Source of the DNA: Pelagibacterium montanilacus
GTDB taxonomy: Bacteria; Pseudomonadota; Alphaproteobacteria; Rhizobiales; Devosiaceae
Assembly: GCF_003992665.1 (NCBI RefSeq)
Contig: NZ_RZMX01000017.1
Span: forward strand, 1 to 64,000
DNA: 64,000 nt
Direction: 5' to 3'
The notes beneath the pieces were generated by a model that saw nothing but the letters and a program-made list of their open reading frames with translations, ran no database searches and was not told the DNA's origin. Within the stretch, counting starts at the first letter, position 1. Each line of letters starts with the position of its first letter. A program made the position numbers and the translations under genes. This document shows positions 17,792-26,355 of this stretch, piece after piece.

Positions 17792-18192
17792 CCAGAAGCG
17801 AGAAGCTCATGATTTCCTACCCCGACGCGCCCGAAATGCCCCGTTCGCACCTGCCGTTCAGTCCGGTGGTACGCGTTGGCGATCTGCTCTTTGTCTCCGG
17901 TCAGGCGTCAGTCGATGGGACCGGCAAGATCGTCGATGACAGCTTCGAAGGCGAAATGCGGCGTTCGATCGCCAATCTCGAGGCCATCCTGAAGGCGGCG
18001 GGAAGCGGTCTCGAACATGTCGTCCAGACCCGGAACTACGTCCGGCGGCCCGAGGACCTTGCCGAATACAATCGGCTCTACCCCGAGTTTTTCAAGGCAC
18101 CGTTCCCGGCGCGGACCACGATTAGCGAGTGCCTCTCGGGGAGTCTGAAATACGAGATCGACTGCATCGCCGTGGTGGCACCCGCCGCGTAG
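17788..18192 (+). CDS. RidA/YjgF-family enamine/imine deaminase
   Basis: 134 residues from ATG 17788, which overlaps the upstream stop as ATGA. A second ATG at 17809 (MISYPDAPEM) has AGCGAGAAG before it and may be the true start. Contains RVGDLLFVSGQASVDGTG, a central NYVRRPEDLAEYNRLYPEFF and the signature PFPARTTI with the Arg that contacts the substrate carboxylate. It would hydrolyse reactive enamines/imines made by a PLP enzyme or dehydrogenase; the aminotransferase opposite is a natural source. Confidence 0.92.
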   Translation: MTRSEKLMISYPDAPEMPRSHLPFSPVVRVGDLLFVSGQASVDGTGKIVDDSFEGEMRRSIANLEAILKAAGSGLEHVVQTRNYVRRPEDLAEYNRLYPEFFKAPFPARTTISECLSGSLKYEIDCIAVVAPAA

Positions 18193-18215
18193 CGCCTTTT
18201 TGGCATACCAGACGG

Positions 18216-18248
18216 AAAGGGCCGGCAGCGTGCTGCCGGCCCTTTTTC
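18216..18248. terminator. Strong bidirectional terminator
   Basis: Perfect hairpin GGGCCGGCAGC, GT, GCTGCCGGCCC with AAA before and TTTTT after. It separates the converging ridA (+) and aminotransferase (-) genes and can work in both directions. Confidence 0.9.
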
Positions 18249-18277
18249 GTTGCGGTGTTCCGGGGAGGCCGCCTCGG

Positions 18278-19582
18278 TCAAAGCGCCTTGCGCGCTGCGT
18301 CCAGGGTGCTGTCGATCGTTGTCTGGTCGTGAGCGGTCGAGACAAACCAGGTCCCCCTGGCCGTAGGCCTGATGCCGTTGGCAAGCAGCGCGACGAGGAA
18401 CTCTTTCTGGCGCGCCTGATCCGTCTTCCGGTAGCTCTGGTAGTCGATAACGGAACCGGACTCACCGAAATAGGTGTTAAAGCAGGTGCCGACGCCGGAA
18501 ACCTGAAGTCCGGACGCCCCTCCGATCTCTGCCAGGCCCGCCATCAGTGCCTTGCCCATGTCCTCGGCTCGGGCGAGGGCGGCGCCATTGTCTGCCGCCA
18601 GGGCGCGGATCGTCGCGATGGATGCCACGACGCTGGGAACGTTCGAATTGTAGGTTCCCGAGTGGTTCACCGCGCCGGTCCCGAACATATCCATAAGGTC
18701 GCGTCTGCCGGCCAATGCGGCGATCGGGAAGCCGTTGGCCATGGCCTTGGCGAAGGTGGACAGGTCCGGGGTAATCCCGTACCGCCCCTGCGCTCCACCC
18801 AAACCGAGCCGGAAACCCGTGATGACCTCGTCGAAGATGAGCACGACGCCATGCTCGCGGGTCAGCTCGCGAAGGCCCTCCAGATAACCTTTCCTGGGCA
18901 GGATCGCGCCAGTGTTGCACATGACGGGCTCTGTGATGAGGGCGGCGATGTTGTCCCCGTGCTCCTCGAGCGTGTGCCGCACGGCATCGAGGTCGTTCCA
19001 GGGCAGGACGATGACGTCATCGAGCACCGACCGGGATTGGCCTCGCGTCTCGAGGTGGGCTTCACGGGGGACCGGCAATTTCTCGCCCGGCTCGGCAGGG
19101 TGCGGACTGTGGCTGATCAGGACGTTGTCGAACCAGCCATGATACTGGCCTTCGAACTTGATGAACTTCTTCCGGCCCGTGTGGGCGCGCGAGACCCGCA
19201 ACGCGGCCTGCACGACCTCCGAACCGGTCATCCCGATGCGGACGCGTTCGGCGCTGGGAATATGCTCTACGAGAAGCTTGCCCAGTTCCAGTTCAGCCCT
19301 GTGCTGGCCGGCGAACATCTGGCCCATGGACAGCGACTGTGCGACCGCGTCGGAAACGACTTTGGGTGCATGTCCGAGGATGGTCGGGCCCATGCCAAGG
19401 GCATAGTCGATGAAGGTGTTGCCATCAATGTCATAGAGATGGGGACCCTCCGCACGCTCGAAGCACAGTGGAATCGAGGCGCCGCCCAGCCGGACATTGG
19501 AATTGACGCTGCCTGCTATGACCGCTGACGATTCGGTGTTGTAGTCGGCGGATCGCAGGTATTTCTGGGTCGCATCGGTCAT
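18278..19582 (-). CDS. Class-III PLP aminotransferase (glutamate-1-semialdehyde aminomutase-like)
   Basis: 434 residues. Fold-type I motifs: YDIDGNTFIDYALGMGPTIL, GMTGSEVVQAALRVSRAHTG, FEGQYHGWFDNVL, IFDEVITGFRLGLGG (PLP Asp) and STFAKAMANGFPIAALAG with the Schiff-base Lys. The HemL-like body is common, but HemL itself would not be expected in a catabolic operon; amino-transfer or amino-shift on a cluster substrate is more likely. Last gene of the nine-gene minus-strand operon. RidA opposite could clear its enamine by-products. Confidence 0.9.
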   Translation of the reverse strand: MTDATQKYLRSADYNTESSAVIAGSVNSNVRLGGASIPLCFERAEGPHLYDIDGNTFIDYALGMGPTILGHAPKVVSDAVAQSLSMGQMFAGQHRAELELGKLLVEHIPSAERVRIGMTGSEVVQAALRVSRAHTGRKKFIKFEGQYHGWFDNVLISHSPHPAEPGEKLPVPREAHLETRGQSRSVLDDVIVLPWNDLDAVRHTLEEHGDNIAALITEPVMCNTGAILPRKGYLEGLRELTREHGVVLIFDEVITGFRLGLGGAQGRYGITPDLSTFAKAMANGFPIAALAGRRDLMDMFGTGAVNHSGTYNSNVPSVVASIATIRALAADNGAALARAEDMGKALMAGLAEIGGASGLQVSGVGTCFNTYFGESGSVIDYQSYRKTDQARQKEFLVALLANGIRPTARGTWFVSTAHDQTTIDSTLDAARKAL

Positions 19583-19694
19583 GGAGACGTCCTGTGTCGT
19601 AATGGCGTTTCGTATTGCGGCATAGCCGTTTCGTGCCGTTTTTCGGGTATGGCTGGCCGACCGCGAACGGCAGCCCGGGTGTTCATCACTTCGG

Positions 19695-20755
19695 TCAGGT
19701 GTTGAGGCGGTTGCCCGTGTCTGCTTCGAAGAGATGCAGACGTTCAGGATCTGGCCGGATGTGCAGGGTATCGCCGGTTTTCAGCGAGAGACGGTCACGG
19801 AAGGCGCAGATCACAGGCTGGCCGGCAAGGCGGCCGACCACTTGCGTTTCCGCGCCGGTCGGCTCGACCACCTCCACGGTCACCGGCAGGCCATCAGGAT
19901 CGATGGTGACGTGTTCGGGCCTGAAGCCGAGAATGGCCGTCTCCGCAGGTGGGGTACCGCCGGGCAGTGGGAGGCGCATATCTCCAGTGGCAAATTCGGG
20001 TCCACCGGGGCCTTGCCGTATCCGGCCCTCGAGATGGTTCATTGCCGGCGAGCCGATGAACCGTGCCACGAACACGTTGGCAGGTCGGTCGTAAAGATCA
20101 AGCGGGGTGCCGATCTGCTCGATGATCCCGTCGCGCATGACGACGATCCGGTCGGCCATGGTCATGGCTTCGATCTGATCATGGGTTACGTAGATCATCG
20201 TCGTGCCGACGTTATGATGGAGCTGCTTGATCTCGGCCCTCATCTGGACGCGCAATTGTGCGTCCAGATTGGAGAGGGGCTCATCGAACAGGAAGACCTT
20301 CGGGTTGCGCACGATCGCCCGGCCCATGGCCACACGTTGTCGCTGACCGCCCGACAACTGTCGGGGATACCGGTCGAGCAGGGGCTCGAGCCCGAGGATG
20401 CGTGAGGCTCGTTCCACGGCCGACGCGATCTCGGATGCCGGAGCCTTCGCGATCTTGAGCGAGAAGCCCATGTTGTCGCGTACGGTCATGTGCGGGTAGA
20501 GCGCATAATTCTGGAAGACCATCGCGATATTGCGCTCGCGAGGCGTGAGGTCGTTGACCACCGCGCCATCGATGCTGATGTCGCCAGAGGTGATGTCTTC
20601 CAGCCCGGCGATCATGCGCAAAAGGGTCGACTTGCCGCAGCCCGATGGGCCAACGAGCGTGATGAACTCTCCATCGGAGATGTCGAAGGATATGCCCTTG
20701 ATCGCAGGCGAACTGCCGTAGGATTTGCGGACCGACGAAATGGTGACGGGTGCCA
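19695..20755 (-). CDS. Carbohydrate-type ABC transporter ATPase (MalK/UgpC-like)
   Basis: About 353 residues. Walker A GPSGCGKST, Q-loop VFQNYALYPHMTV, signature QLSGGQRQRVAMGRAIVRNP, Walker B VFLFDEPLSNLDAQLR, H-loop YVTHDQIEAMTMADRI, and a C-terminal TOBE-like domain (AILGFRPEHVTIDPDGLPVT). Start at ATG 20755 (MAPVTISS) is preferred; GTG 20765 lies next to the upstream stop. Works with the two permeases and the binding protein at the head of this operon, although it lies five genes away. Confidence 0.94.
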
Positions 20756-20765
20756 TCGGGTTCAC

Positions 20766-21533
20766 TCAATCCTTTGCTGGCCGGAACGGCCTGTCGTGAC
20801 CGGGGATGACCAGGTCTGGCGAGAACGCCTGCACGCGATCGAGCGAAGCGTGGAGCTGCTCGAGTTGGGGGGGGCCATACCAGTGCGAGAAGGTGCGTTC
20901 TTCGTATTCCGGGCGCACCATGGTGAGATCGCCGGCCACGAGCACGCGTTCGTCTGCGGTATCGACGATCAGCGAGATGTGGCCCGACGAATGGCCGGGC
21001 GTCGCGATCGCGCTGACACCGGCCATGATCTCGACAGGGTCGAGGCCTCTGATCTCGGTGATTTCGCCCATCATCTGCTTTTTGGCCTCGACGATGGGCT
21101 TGCCTTCGATGATCTCCATGTCGGCGAACTCGCCAGCGCCGATGATCCAGGGTTTGCCCTTGAGCTGGACGACGGACGCGGCATGATCGACATGGCAGTG
21201 AGTGGTCACCACGGCATCGATATCCTCGTAGCCGAGACCCCGCGCAGCGAGCGCGCGCCGCAGAACGCCGTACGCCCCGATATGGGTGTTGCCGGGGTCT
21301 ACGAGGAGCGTCTTCTCGCCGCGGATCAGGACCGTGCTCGCCACGGGCAGAAAACCGAGATTGGTGTCGAAGATCGGACCATCCTTTTCGGGGTCGATGC
21401 CGATCATGGTCTCCATGCGGTCGAGCTGCTGCTGGGGGTGGGCTGCGAACATGTAGACCAGCTCGTCGTGGTCATACCGGAAACGCAGGCAGATCGGGTG
21501 AATGATAACTTCAACAGTGGGATGCATGCTCAT
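20766..21533 (-). CDS. Metallo-beta-lactamase-fold hydrolase (lactonase-like)
   Basis: 255 residues. Metal motif TTHCHVDHAA (HxHxDH), then IGAGEFADMEI, the third His in ATPGHSSGHISLI, GDLTM, and a distal PGHDRPF. This layout resembles the AttM/AiiA-type lactonases, but quorum-sensing lactonase activity is not implied; opening a sugar-derived or amide-derived lactone fits the operon better. Tightly packed between the unknown TIM-barrel gene and the ABC ATPase. Confidence 0.85.
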   Translation of the reverse strand: MSMHPTVEVIIHPICLRFRYDHDELVYMFAAHPQQQLDRMETMIGIDPEKDGPIFDTNLGFLPVASTVLIRGEKTLLVDPGNTHIGAYGVLRRALAARGLGYEDIDAVVTTHCHVDHAASVVQLKGKPWIIGAGEFADMEIIEGKPIVEAKKQMMGEITEIRGLDPVEIMAGVSAIATPGHSSGHISLIVDTADERVLVAGDLTMVRPEYEERTFSHWYGPPQLEQLHASLDRVQAFSPDLVIPGHDRPFRPAKD

Positions 21534-21538
21534 CGCGC

Positions 21539-22741
21539 TCAGTTCTCCCAGCCGCTGACGGCGTTTGCGATCCAGTCGAGTGTCCCGAGCTGCATGAAGC
21601 TGTAATTGTAGAAGGTGGCGCCAGAGGCAAAGGGGCGAACGGCGCTCACCTGCGCGGCCAAGCCCTCCGAATCCTCGATCTGCGGCACGATCGCCCTTAT
21701 GGCGGGAACCTGTTTCGGCTCTGGACCCACCACTTTCCTGTAGGCATCGATCTTTGCGGCGAGGACGTCGGGATCGGAGAAGTAGAAGGTGGGATGAATC
21801 TCGTCGACGAGCGGAAGCTGGGCGTCGAGATCGACGCCATTCTGCCAGCGCCGGCCATTGGCTCCCAATCCATAAAGCGGGCCGAAATCCAGGATCGCGG
21901 TGGCGATGCCCCGCTCGCGTGCCGGCGCGACAGCTGCTTTGAGAAGTTCGGTGAGGCCTCTTTCACGGACTCTCAGATAGTGAATGAAACTCTCGCCGCC
22001 GGCCGCTTCCAGACCGGCCCAGTCCATGGGCGTGCGCGGCTCGCCGGCCATCGCCGGATCACACACGCTCCGGACAAATGCGCGGACGGCCTCGGGGTCG
22101 CCTCCATCCGCCGCCAATGCCTGGCACAGTCCCTCGGAAAAGGACAGGGAGGCCAGGAAGTCCACATCGGTATCGAGCGGAATGCCGATGACCTCATGAT
22201 GGTGGCCGTGGCGGAGAGGAAGGTATTCGATGGATTCGAGCAGGACGCGTTCGAAAATCCCCAACGCTGCCACGTCGGCCACGACGTTGGCCACGATCGC
22301 TTTGACGGGCTCGGCATGCGGACACAGGGAATGGGTGATCACATCGCCCCAAGCGTTACGGATGGCAAGCTCGGAATGGGCGGTGCCGAGACCGGAGTTG
22401 TGGAGGACCGGCATCCATGCGGCGAGCGAGATGCCCCGACGCGAAGCCTTTTCGGACAGCTCGTTCCAGAATCTGTCCCAGTCGTTGGACAGGGTACTGA
22501 TCACCGGCCGCTGTGCGCCGCTCGCGTGCCACGGCCCCGGCTTGAAATACAGGGCACCCGGTTCGGGGAAATGGATCCGTCGCCTTGGATTGTGCGGCAA
22601 CAGGAACATGCCGGAATGATACCAGGCGGTGATGTAGAGCGTATTGAGGCGCGCGCGCTCGACGGCATCTAGGACGGCGTCTGCGCCCTCGTCCAGGACG
22701 TCCCAAGGATAGGCAAACAGGCCTAGCGGGGTGTCGGTCAT
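21539..22741 (-). CDS. Unrecognised TIM-barrel-like (glycosidase-like) protein
   Basis: 400 residues, no signal peptide, no family named with confidence. It begins LGLFAYPWDVLDEGADAVLD and has alternating strand/helix segments ERARLNTLYITAWYHSGMF, RGISLAAWMPVLHNSGLG, ERVLLESIEYLPL, GIATAILDFGPLYGLGANG and EIHPTFYFSDPDVLAAKI. This resembles barrel hydrolases acting on sugars, where acidic residues such as those in LESIEYL could be catalytic. The 4-bp overlap with the creatininase gene argues for a shared pathway. Cytoplasmic enzyme on the imported substrate is the inference. Confidence 0.75.
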   Translation of the reverse strand: MTDTPLGLFAYPWDVLDEGADAVLDAVERARLNTLYITAWYHSGMFLLPHNPRRRIHFPEPGALYFKPGPWHASGAQRPVISTLSNDWDRFWNELSEKASRRGISLAAWMPVLHNSGLGTAHSELAIRNAWGDVITHSLCPHAEPVKAIVANVVADVAALGIFERVLLESIEYLPLRHGHHHEVIGIPLDTDVDFLASLSFSEGLCQALAADGGDPEAVRAFVRSVCDPAMAGEPRTPMDWAGLEAAGGESFIHYLRVRERGLTELLKAAVAPARERGIATAILDFGPLYGLGANGRRWQNGVDLDAQLPLVDEIHPTFYFSDPDVLAAKIDAYRKVVGPEPKQVPAIRAIVPQIEDSEGLAAQVSAVRPFASGATFYNYSFMQLGTLDWIANAVSGWEN

Positions 22742-23541
22742 GAGCGATCTCCCAAGTCTTCGGGTTTCGGCCAGGCGGCATAGTCCGCGAAAAAGGCGGC
22801 CAGCCTGTCTGTAAGGATTTCGAGTAGGGCCGCGCCACGATCGGCGTCAGCCAGCGTGGGGGCGCCGATGACGCCCGTCTCGCTCAGCTCCGCAAAGCTC
22901 GCGGCTGTCGTCACCGACCCGCCGGCGACAAGGTCTGCGCCCAGATATCGCGATCGGTCGAGATAGTGGTCCCGGGCCTTGTCCATGTCGACGAGATCGG
23001 GCCGGGTGGCCAGCACGAGCGCCGTCTCCATTTCGCAGGCGTGGTTGATCCCACCGATAGGGGATTGGCGCCAATCGGCGATGTCGGGGACGGCGAAATC
23101 CCAATACGACGCGGCGGCGACCGATATTCCGTGATCATAGCGCAGGGTTTGGGTGAGGTTGCGCAGCAGGTGCGCATTGCCACCGTGACCGTTGACGAGC
23201 ACGATCCGTCTGAAGCCACTGTGCCAAAGGCTCCGTGCGATCTGTCCGACGATGGCCGAAAACGCCGTGTCGTCAAGCGTTACCGTGCCGGGGAAATCGC
23301 GATGATGTGGCGAATAGCCGGTCCACACGGCCGGCGTGACGGCAATTGCCCTGCCCTGCAATGATGCCTTTTCCGCTGCCCTTGTGGTGACGGCTTGCGA
23401 GAGATGGGCATCCACCTGGAGCGGAAGGTGATGCCCGTGCTGCTCGAAGGCGCCGACAGGAACGGCGACGAGGGGGTCCTTTTCGAGCAAGGTCCGCACC
23501 TGGGGCCAGCTCATCTCGCCAAGTTGGACGGTGGAGGTCAT
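22738..23541 (-). CDS. Creatininase-family amidohydrolase
   Basis: 267 residues. Metal-ligand motifs: VPVGAFEQHGHHLPLQVDAH (Glu, His, Asp), TGYSPHHRDFPGTVTLDD, LVNGHGGNAHLL, and INHACEMETALVLA with the ligand Glu. The family opens cyclic amides (creatinine) or deformylates; in sugar/amide catabolic operons the substrate varies. Overlaps both neighbours by 4 bp, so the three genes are translated as a coupled set. Confidence 0.9.
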   Translation of the reverse strand: MTSTVQLGEMSWPQVRTLLEKDPLVAVPVGAFEQHGHHLPLQVDAHLSQAVTTRAAEKASLQGRAIAVTPAVWTGYSPHHRDFPGTVTLDDTAFSAIVGQIARSLWHSGFRRIVLVNGHGGNAHLLRNLTQTLRYDHGISVAAASYWDFAVPDIADWRQSPIGGINHACEMETALVLATRPDLVDMDKARDHYLDRSRYLGADLVAGGSVTTAASFAELSETGVIGAPTLADADRGAALLEILTDRLAAFFADYAAWPKPEDLGDRS

Positions 23542-24554
23542 GGTGCGCCATCCGGTTCGACGTTGACGGGCATGCCCGTCGCGATCGAGGTCTTCATTGC
23601 CTGGACTACGGCCTCGGCGGCTCTCGCCGCTTTAAGACCCACCAGTGGCGGACGTTCCGCAAGCAAATTGTCGACGAACATGTCGAGCGACGCCTTGAGT
23701 GCTCCGCCGGTCCCGCCCGGCAGCGCTGGCCAATGGGTCATGTCGGGGTGGGTGTACCTTTGGGCGGTCAGGACTTTCATGCCTTGCGACGAGCCCTCGA
23801 TAATGACCGAGCCGCCATCTCCGATGACATGGAAAGCCGGCTCCAGAGGCTCTGGTTGGAGCGGAGGCTGGACCCAGGACGTCTCGAAGATCGCTACGGC
23901 ACCATCGGCGAAGCGGACGGTGGCGACGATCGCATCATGGCTGTCGAGGCCCTCGCAGGCGCGCACGACCGCTTCGGAGAAAACCCGCTCGACCGACGTT
24001 CCGTTCACCGCCAGAACCATCTCGATGTCATGGATGAGCGTGGAGGACAAAAGGTCCGTCCATTTCGCGTAGTGCTCGAGCCCGAGATTGGACCCTCTGC
24101 GCCGCGCGTAAAAGCTAACTGTCCGCCCGATGCCGCCCTCGGCAACGAGCTTTGCCATCGACGCGTAGCGCGGGTCGGCGTGCAGAATGAAGTTGACGGC
24201 AGCGTAGGCTTTTTTTGCGGTCAGCTTTCCGACCAGATCGTCGACCTGAGAGAGCGAGCGGCCCAGCGGCTTTTCGAGCAGCATTGGAATGCCCCGATCT
24301 GCTGCGAGCAGCGCCGGAGCCGCGCGATGGGTCTCCGGCGTGGCAATGGCGATCGCATCCACGACCGCCGGGTCGAGAAGCGCTTCCATTGCATCGAAGC
24401 GCTCTGTTCCGGTTCGCCCGGCGACGTCGGCGGCGCGCTCGGCATCCAGATCGTAGACGCCGACCAAGTCGCAACGCGGGTTTGCCGCATAGATGCCGGC
24501 ATGCAAGGATCCGATCATGCCGGTGCCGATAACACCGATCCTGAGCTTTTCCAT
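23538..24554 (-). CDS. Gfo/Idh/MocA-family NAD(P)-dependent oxidoreductase
   Basis: 338 residues from ATG 24554, preceded by GGAG; the frame is open 8 codons further. Rossmann motif RIGVIGTGMIGSLHAGIYA, then AIAIATPETHRAAPALLAA, the characteristic LLEKPLGRS (EKP), and a C-terminal substrate domain with YAKWTDLLSSTLIHDIEMVL where H likely acts in catalysis. Oxidises or reduces sugars, inositols or their acids. It follows the permease gene by 10 bp and overlaps the creatininase gene. Confidence 0.92.
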   Translation of the reverse strand: MEKLRIGVIGTGMIGSLHAGIYAANPRCDLVGVYDLDAERAADVAGRTGTERFDAMEALLDPAVVDAIAIATPETHRAAPALLAADRGIPMLLEKPLGRSLSQVDDLVGKLTAKKAYAAVNFILHADPRYASMAKLVAEGGIGRTVSFYARRRGSNLGLEHYAKWTDLLSSTLIHDIEMVLAVNGTSVERVFSEAVVRACEGLDSHDAIVATVRFADGAVAIFETSWVQPPLQPEPLEPAFHVIGDGGSVIIEGSSQGMKVLTAQRYTHPDMTHWPALPGGTGGALKASLDMFVDNLLAERPPLVGLKAARAAEAVVQAMKTSIATGMPVNVEPDGAP

Positions 24555-24564
24555 TGGCGTTCTC

Positions 24565-25407
24565 CTACCTGTCCGCACCGGTGAGCACCACCTGGGTAAT
24601 CAGGCGCTGGAAGACGATCATGAGCAGGGCCACGGGCAGGAGCGTAAGAACCGCCGCCGCGGCCTGCTGGCCGATCTGGATGTCGATTGTCGAACGGAAC
24701 ATGCCCAAAGCCACGGTGCTGATGCGCAACGAGTTGGTGAAGATCAGCGGCGTCAGGAATTCGATCCAGGAGAGGATGAACGCAAAAACGAAGGCTGCAA
24801 GTATTCCCGGTCGGATCAGCGGCAGCACGATCAGATGAAGGATCTGGAGATAGCTGCATCCATCGATACGCGCTGCTTCCTCTATCTCGATCGGCAACTG
24901 GTCGATGAATGTCTTGAAGATCCAGATTGCGAAGGGAAGGATGAAGCCCGAATAGGCCAGCATCAGGCTCCAGATGGTGTCATCGAGCCCCCATTCCACA
25001 AAGATCACGAACATGGGAATGAGGAAAAGGGTGGTGGGCAAAAAATAGACCGAGATCAGCACGCCAAGCAGCAGTCCGCCCCCAGGCACTTTCAGGCGCG
25101 AAAGGGCATAGGCTGCCGGCAGGGCAAGCAGAATGCAAAGCAGGGCCGTGCTGGTCGAAACGATGAGGCTGTTGATCATCCCCTCGCGCAGCGGCACGAT
25201 ATGCCCGGGCCGAAGAACCTCGGCAAAGTGATCGAAAATGATTGTGGTGGGAACGAAGCTCACGTCCCGGGAGCGGATGATGGACTCCGGTTGCAGGCTG
25301 GTCAGAAGCAGGCCGTAGAGCGGGAACGCCATCAGCACCAGAACGACCAGGGCCGATCCATAGATGAAGATGTTGCGAGCGAGATCACGTCTTTGCCTGC
25401 GCGTCAC
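24565..25407 (-). CDS. Carbohydrate ABC permease (MalG/UgpE-like)
   Basis: About 280 residues with six membrane helices and the ATPase-docking EAA loop EEAARIDGCSYLQILHLIVL. Start chosen at GTG 25407, which overlaps the upstream permease stop as GTGA; an ATG at 25422 gives five more residues. Second permease of the family-1-type sugar importer encoded by this operon. Confidence 0.93.
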   Translation of the reverse strand: MTRRQRRDLARNIFIYGSALVVLVLMAFPLYGLLLTSLQPESIIRSRDVSFVPTTIIFDHFAEVLRPGHIVPLREGMINSLIVSTSTALLCILLALPAAYALSRLKVPGGGLLLGVLISVYFLPTTLFLIPMFVIFVEWGLDDTIWSLMLAYSGFILPFAIWIFKTFIDQLPIEIEEAARIDGCSYLQILHLIVLPLIRPGILAAFVFAFILSWIEFLTPLIFTNSLRISTVALGMFRSTIDIQIGQQAAAAVLTLLPVALLMIVFQRLITQVVLTGADR

Positions 25408-26300
25408 GATGCACCCTCCCAATGGCGAGAAACAAGCCGCCTGATGGCCAACATGACGATGACCACGACCAGTGTGATGAGCAGCAGCACATAGGCCGAT
25501 GCAGAGGCCCGGCCAAGATTGAAGGACTGGAACGCCTCCTGGTAGACGAAATAGTTCAGGGTCGTGGTGCCGCCGCCGGGCCCGCCTCGGGTCAGCACGA
25601 ATATGGTGTCGAAGGCTTTCATCGCCCAGACAAACTGGATGAGCATGAGGGGTATGGCCACCGGCACCATCAGTGGCATCAGGATGTAGCGGAAGCGCTG
25701 GAACACGTTTGCCCCGTCAACCTCGGCGGCTTCGAACACCTGGCCAGGCAGACTTTGCAGCCCGGCCAGGAAGAACAGCACCATGAAGGGTATGGCCTTC
25801 CAGATTTCGGCGAGGGCGATGACGTGCAGCGCCGTCGTCGCATCCCCGAGCCAGATGCGGTAGCTGTCGATCAGGCCCAGACGATAGAGAATGGCGTTGA
25901 TGAAGCCGACATCGGCATGGAACATCTGGCCCCAGAGCACGCCCGCGACCACGGGTGGGACTGCCCAGGGCAGGACCACGAAGACGCGCACGAGGCCGCG
26001 ACCGCGGAAGGGCTCGTTGAGCAAAAGTGCGATCAGAAAGCCAAGGGTCGCCGTCGCAAAGGCAACCAGGAGCCCGAAATAGATCGTGCGCACTGCTGTT
26101 GCGACGAACTGCGGGTTCGCAAGCAGGCTCGAGAAATTTCCGAACCCCACGAAGCGCTCGATGCTCAACCGGACCATGTTGAATTCGGCAAAGCTGAGGG
26201 CCAGCGTGAAAAGTGCCGGGTACATGAATACGCCGCCTACGAGGAGCAATGCAGGCGCAACCATCACAAGGCCGAGGCCAGTTTCGCGTCTGATTTTCAT
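25404..26300 (-). CDS. Carbohydrate ABC permease (MalF/UgpA-like)
   Basis: 298 residues from ATG 26300 (MKIRRETGLG). Six transmembrane helices, EAA loop EAAEVDGANVFQRFRYILMP, and the VLTRGGPGGGT loop typical of MalF/UgpA partners. An in-frame extension to 26426 would overlap the binding-protein gene and lacks membrane character, so it was not used. Lies 55 bp after the binding-protein stop. Confidence 0.94.
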   Translation of the reverse strand: MKIRRETGLGLVMVAPALLLVGGVFMYPALFTLALSFAEFNMVRLSIERFVGFGNFSSLLANPQFVATAVRTIYFGLLVAFATATLGFLIALLLNEPFRGRGLVRVFVVLPWAVPPVVAGVLWGQMFHADVGFINAILYRLGLIDSYRIWLGDATTALHVIALAEIWKAIPFMVLFFLAGLQSLPGQVFEAAEVDGANVFQRFRYILMPLMVPVAIPLMLIQFVWAMKAFDTIFVLTRGGPGGGTTTLNYFVYQEAFQSFNLGRASASAYVLLLITLVVVIVMLAIRRLVSRHWEGAS

Positions 26301-26355
26301 CCAACAACCAATCAGGGTGTCGAGGCGGACGAACCGGCCGCCCGCCTCCTCGTCG

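Noticed and set aside
18200-19528. 442-codon + strand frame
   Set aside because: Antisense to the class-III aminotransferase, which has a full set of motifs.
20766-21533. Quorum-quenching AHL lactonase (AttM)
   Set aside because: Metal motif alone does not fix the substrate, and the operon context is sugar or amide catabolism.
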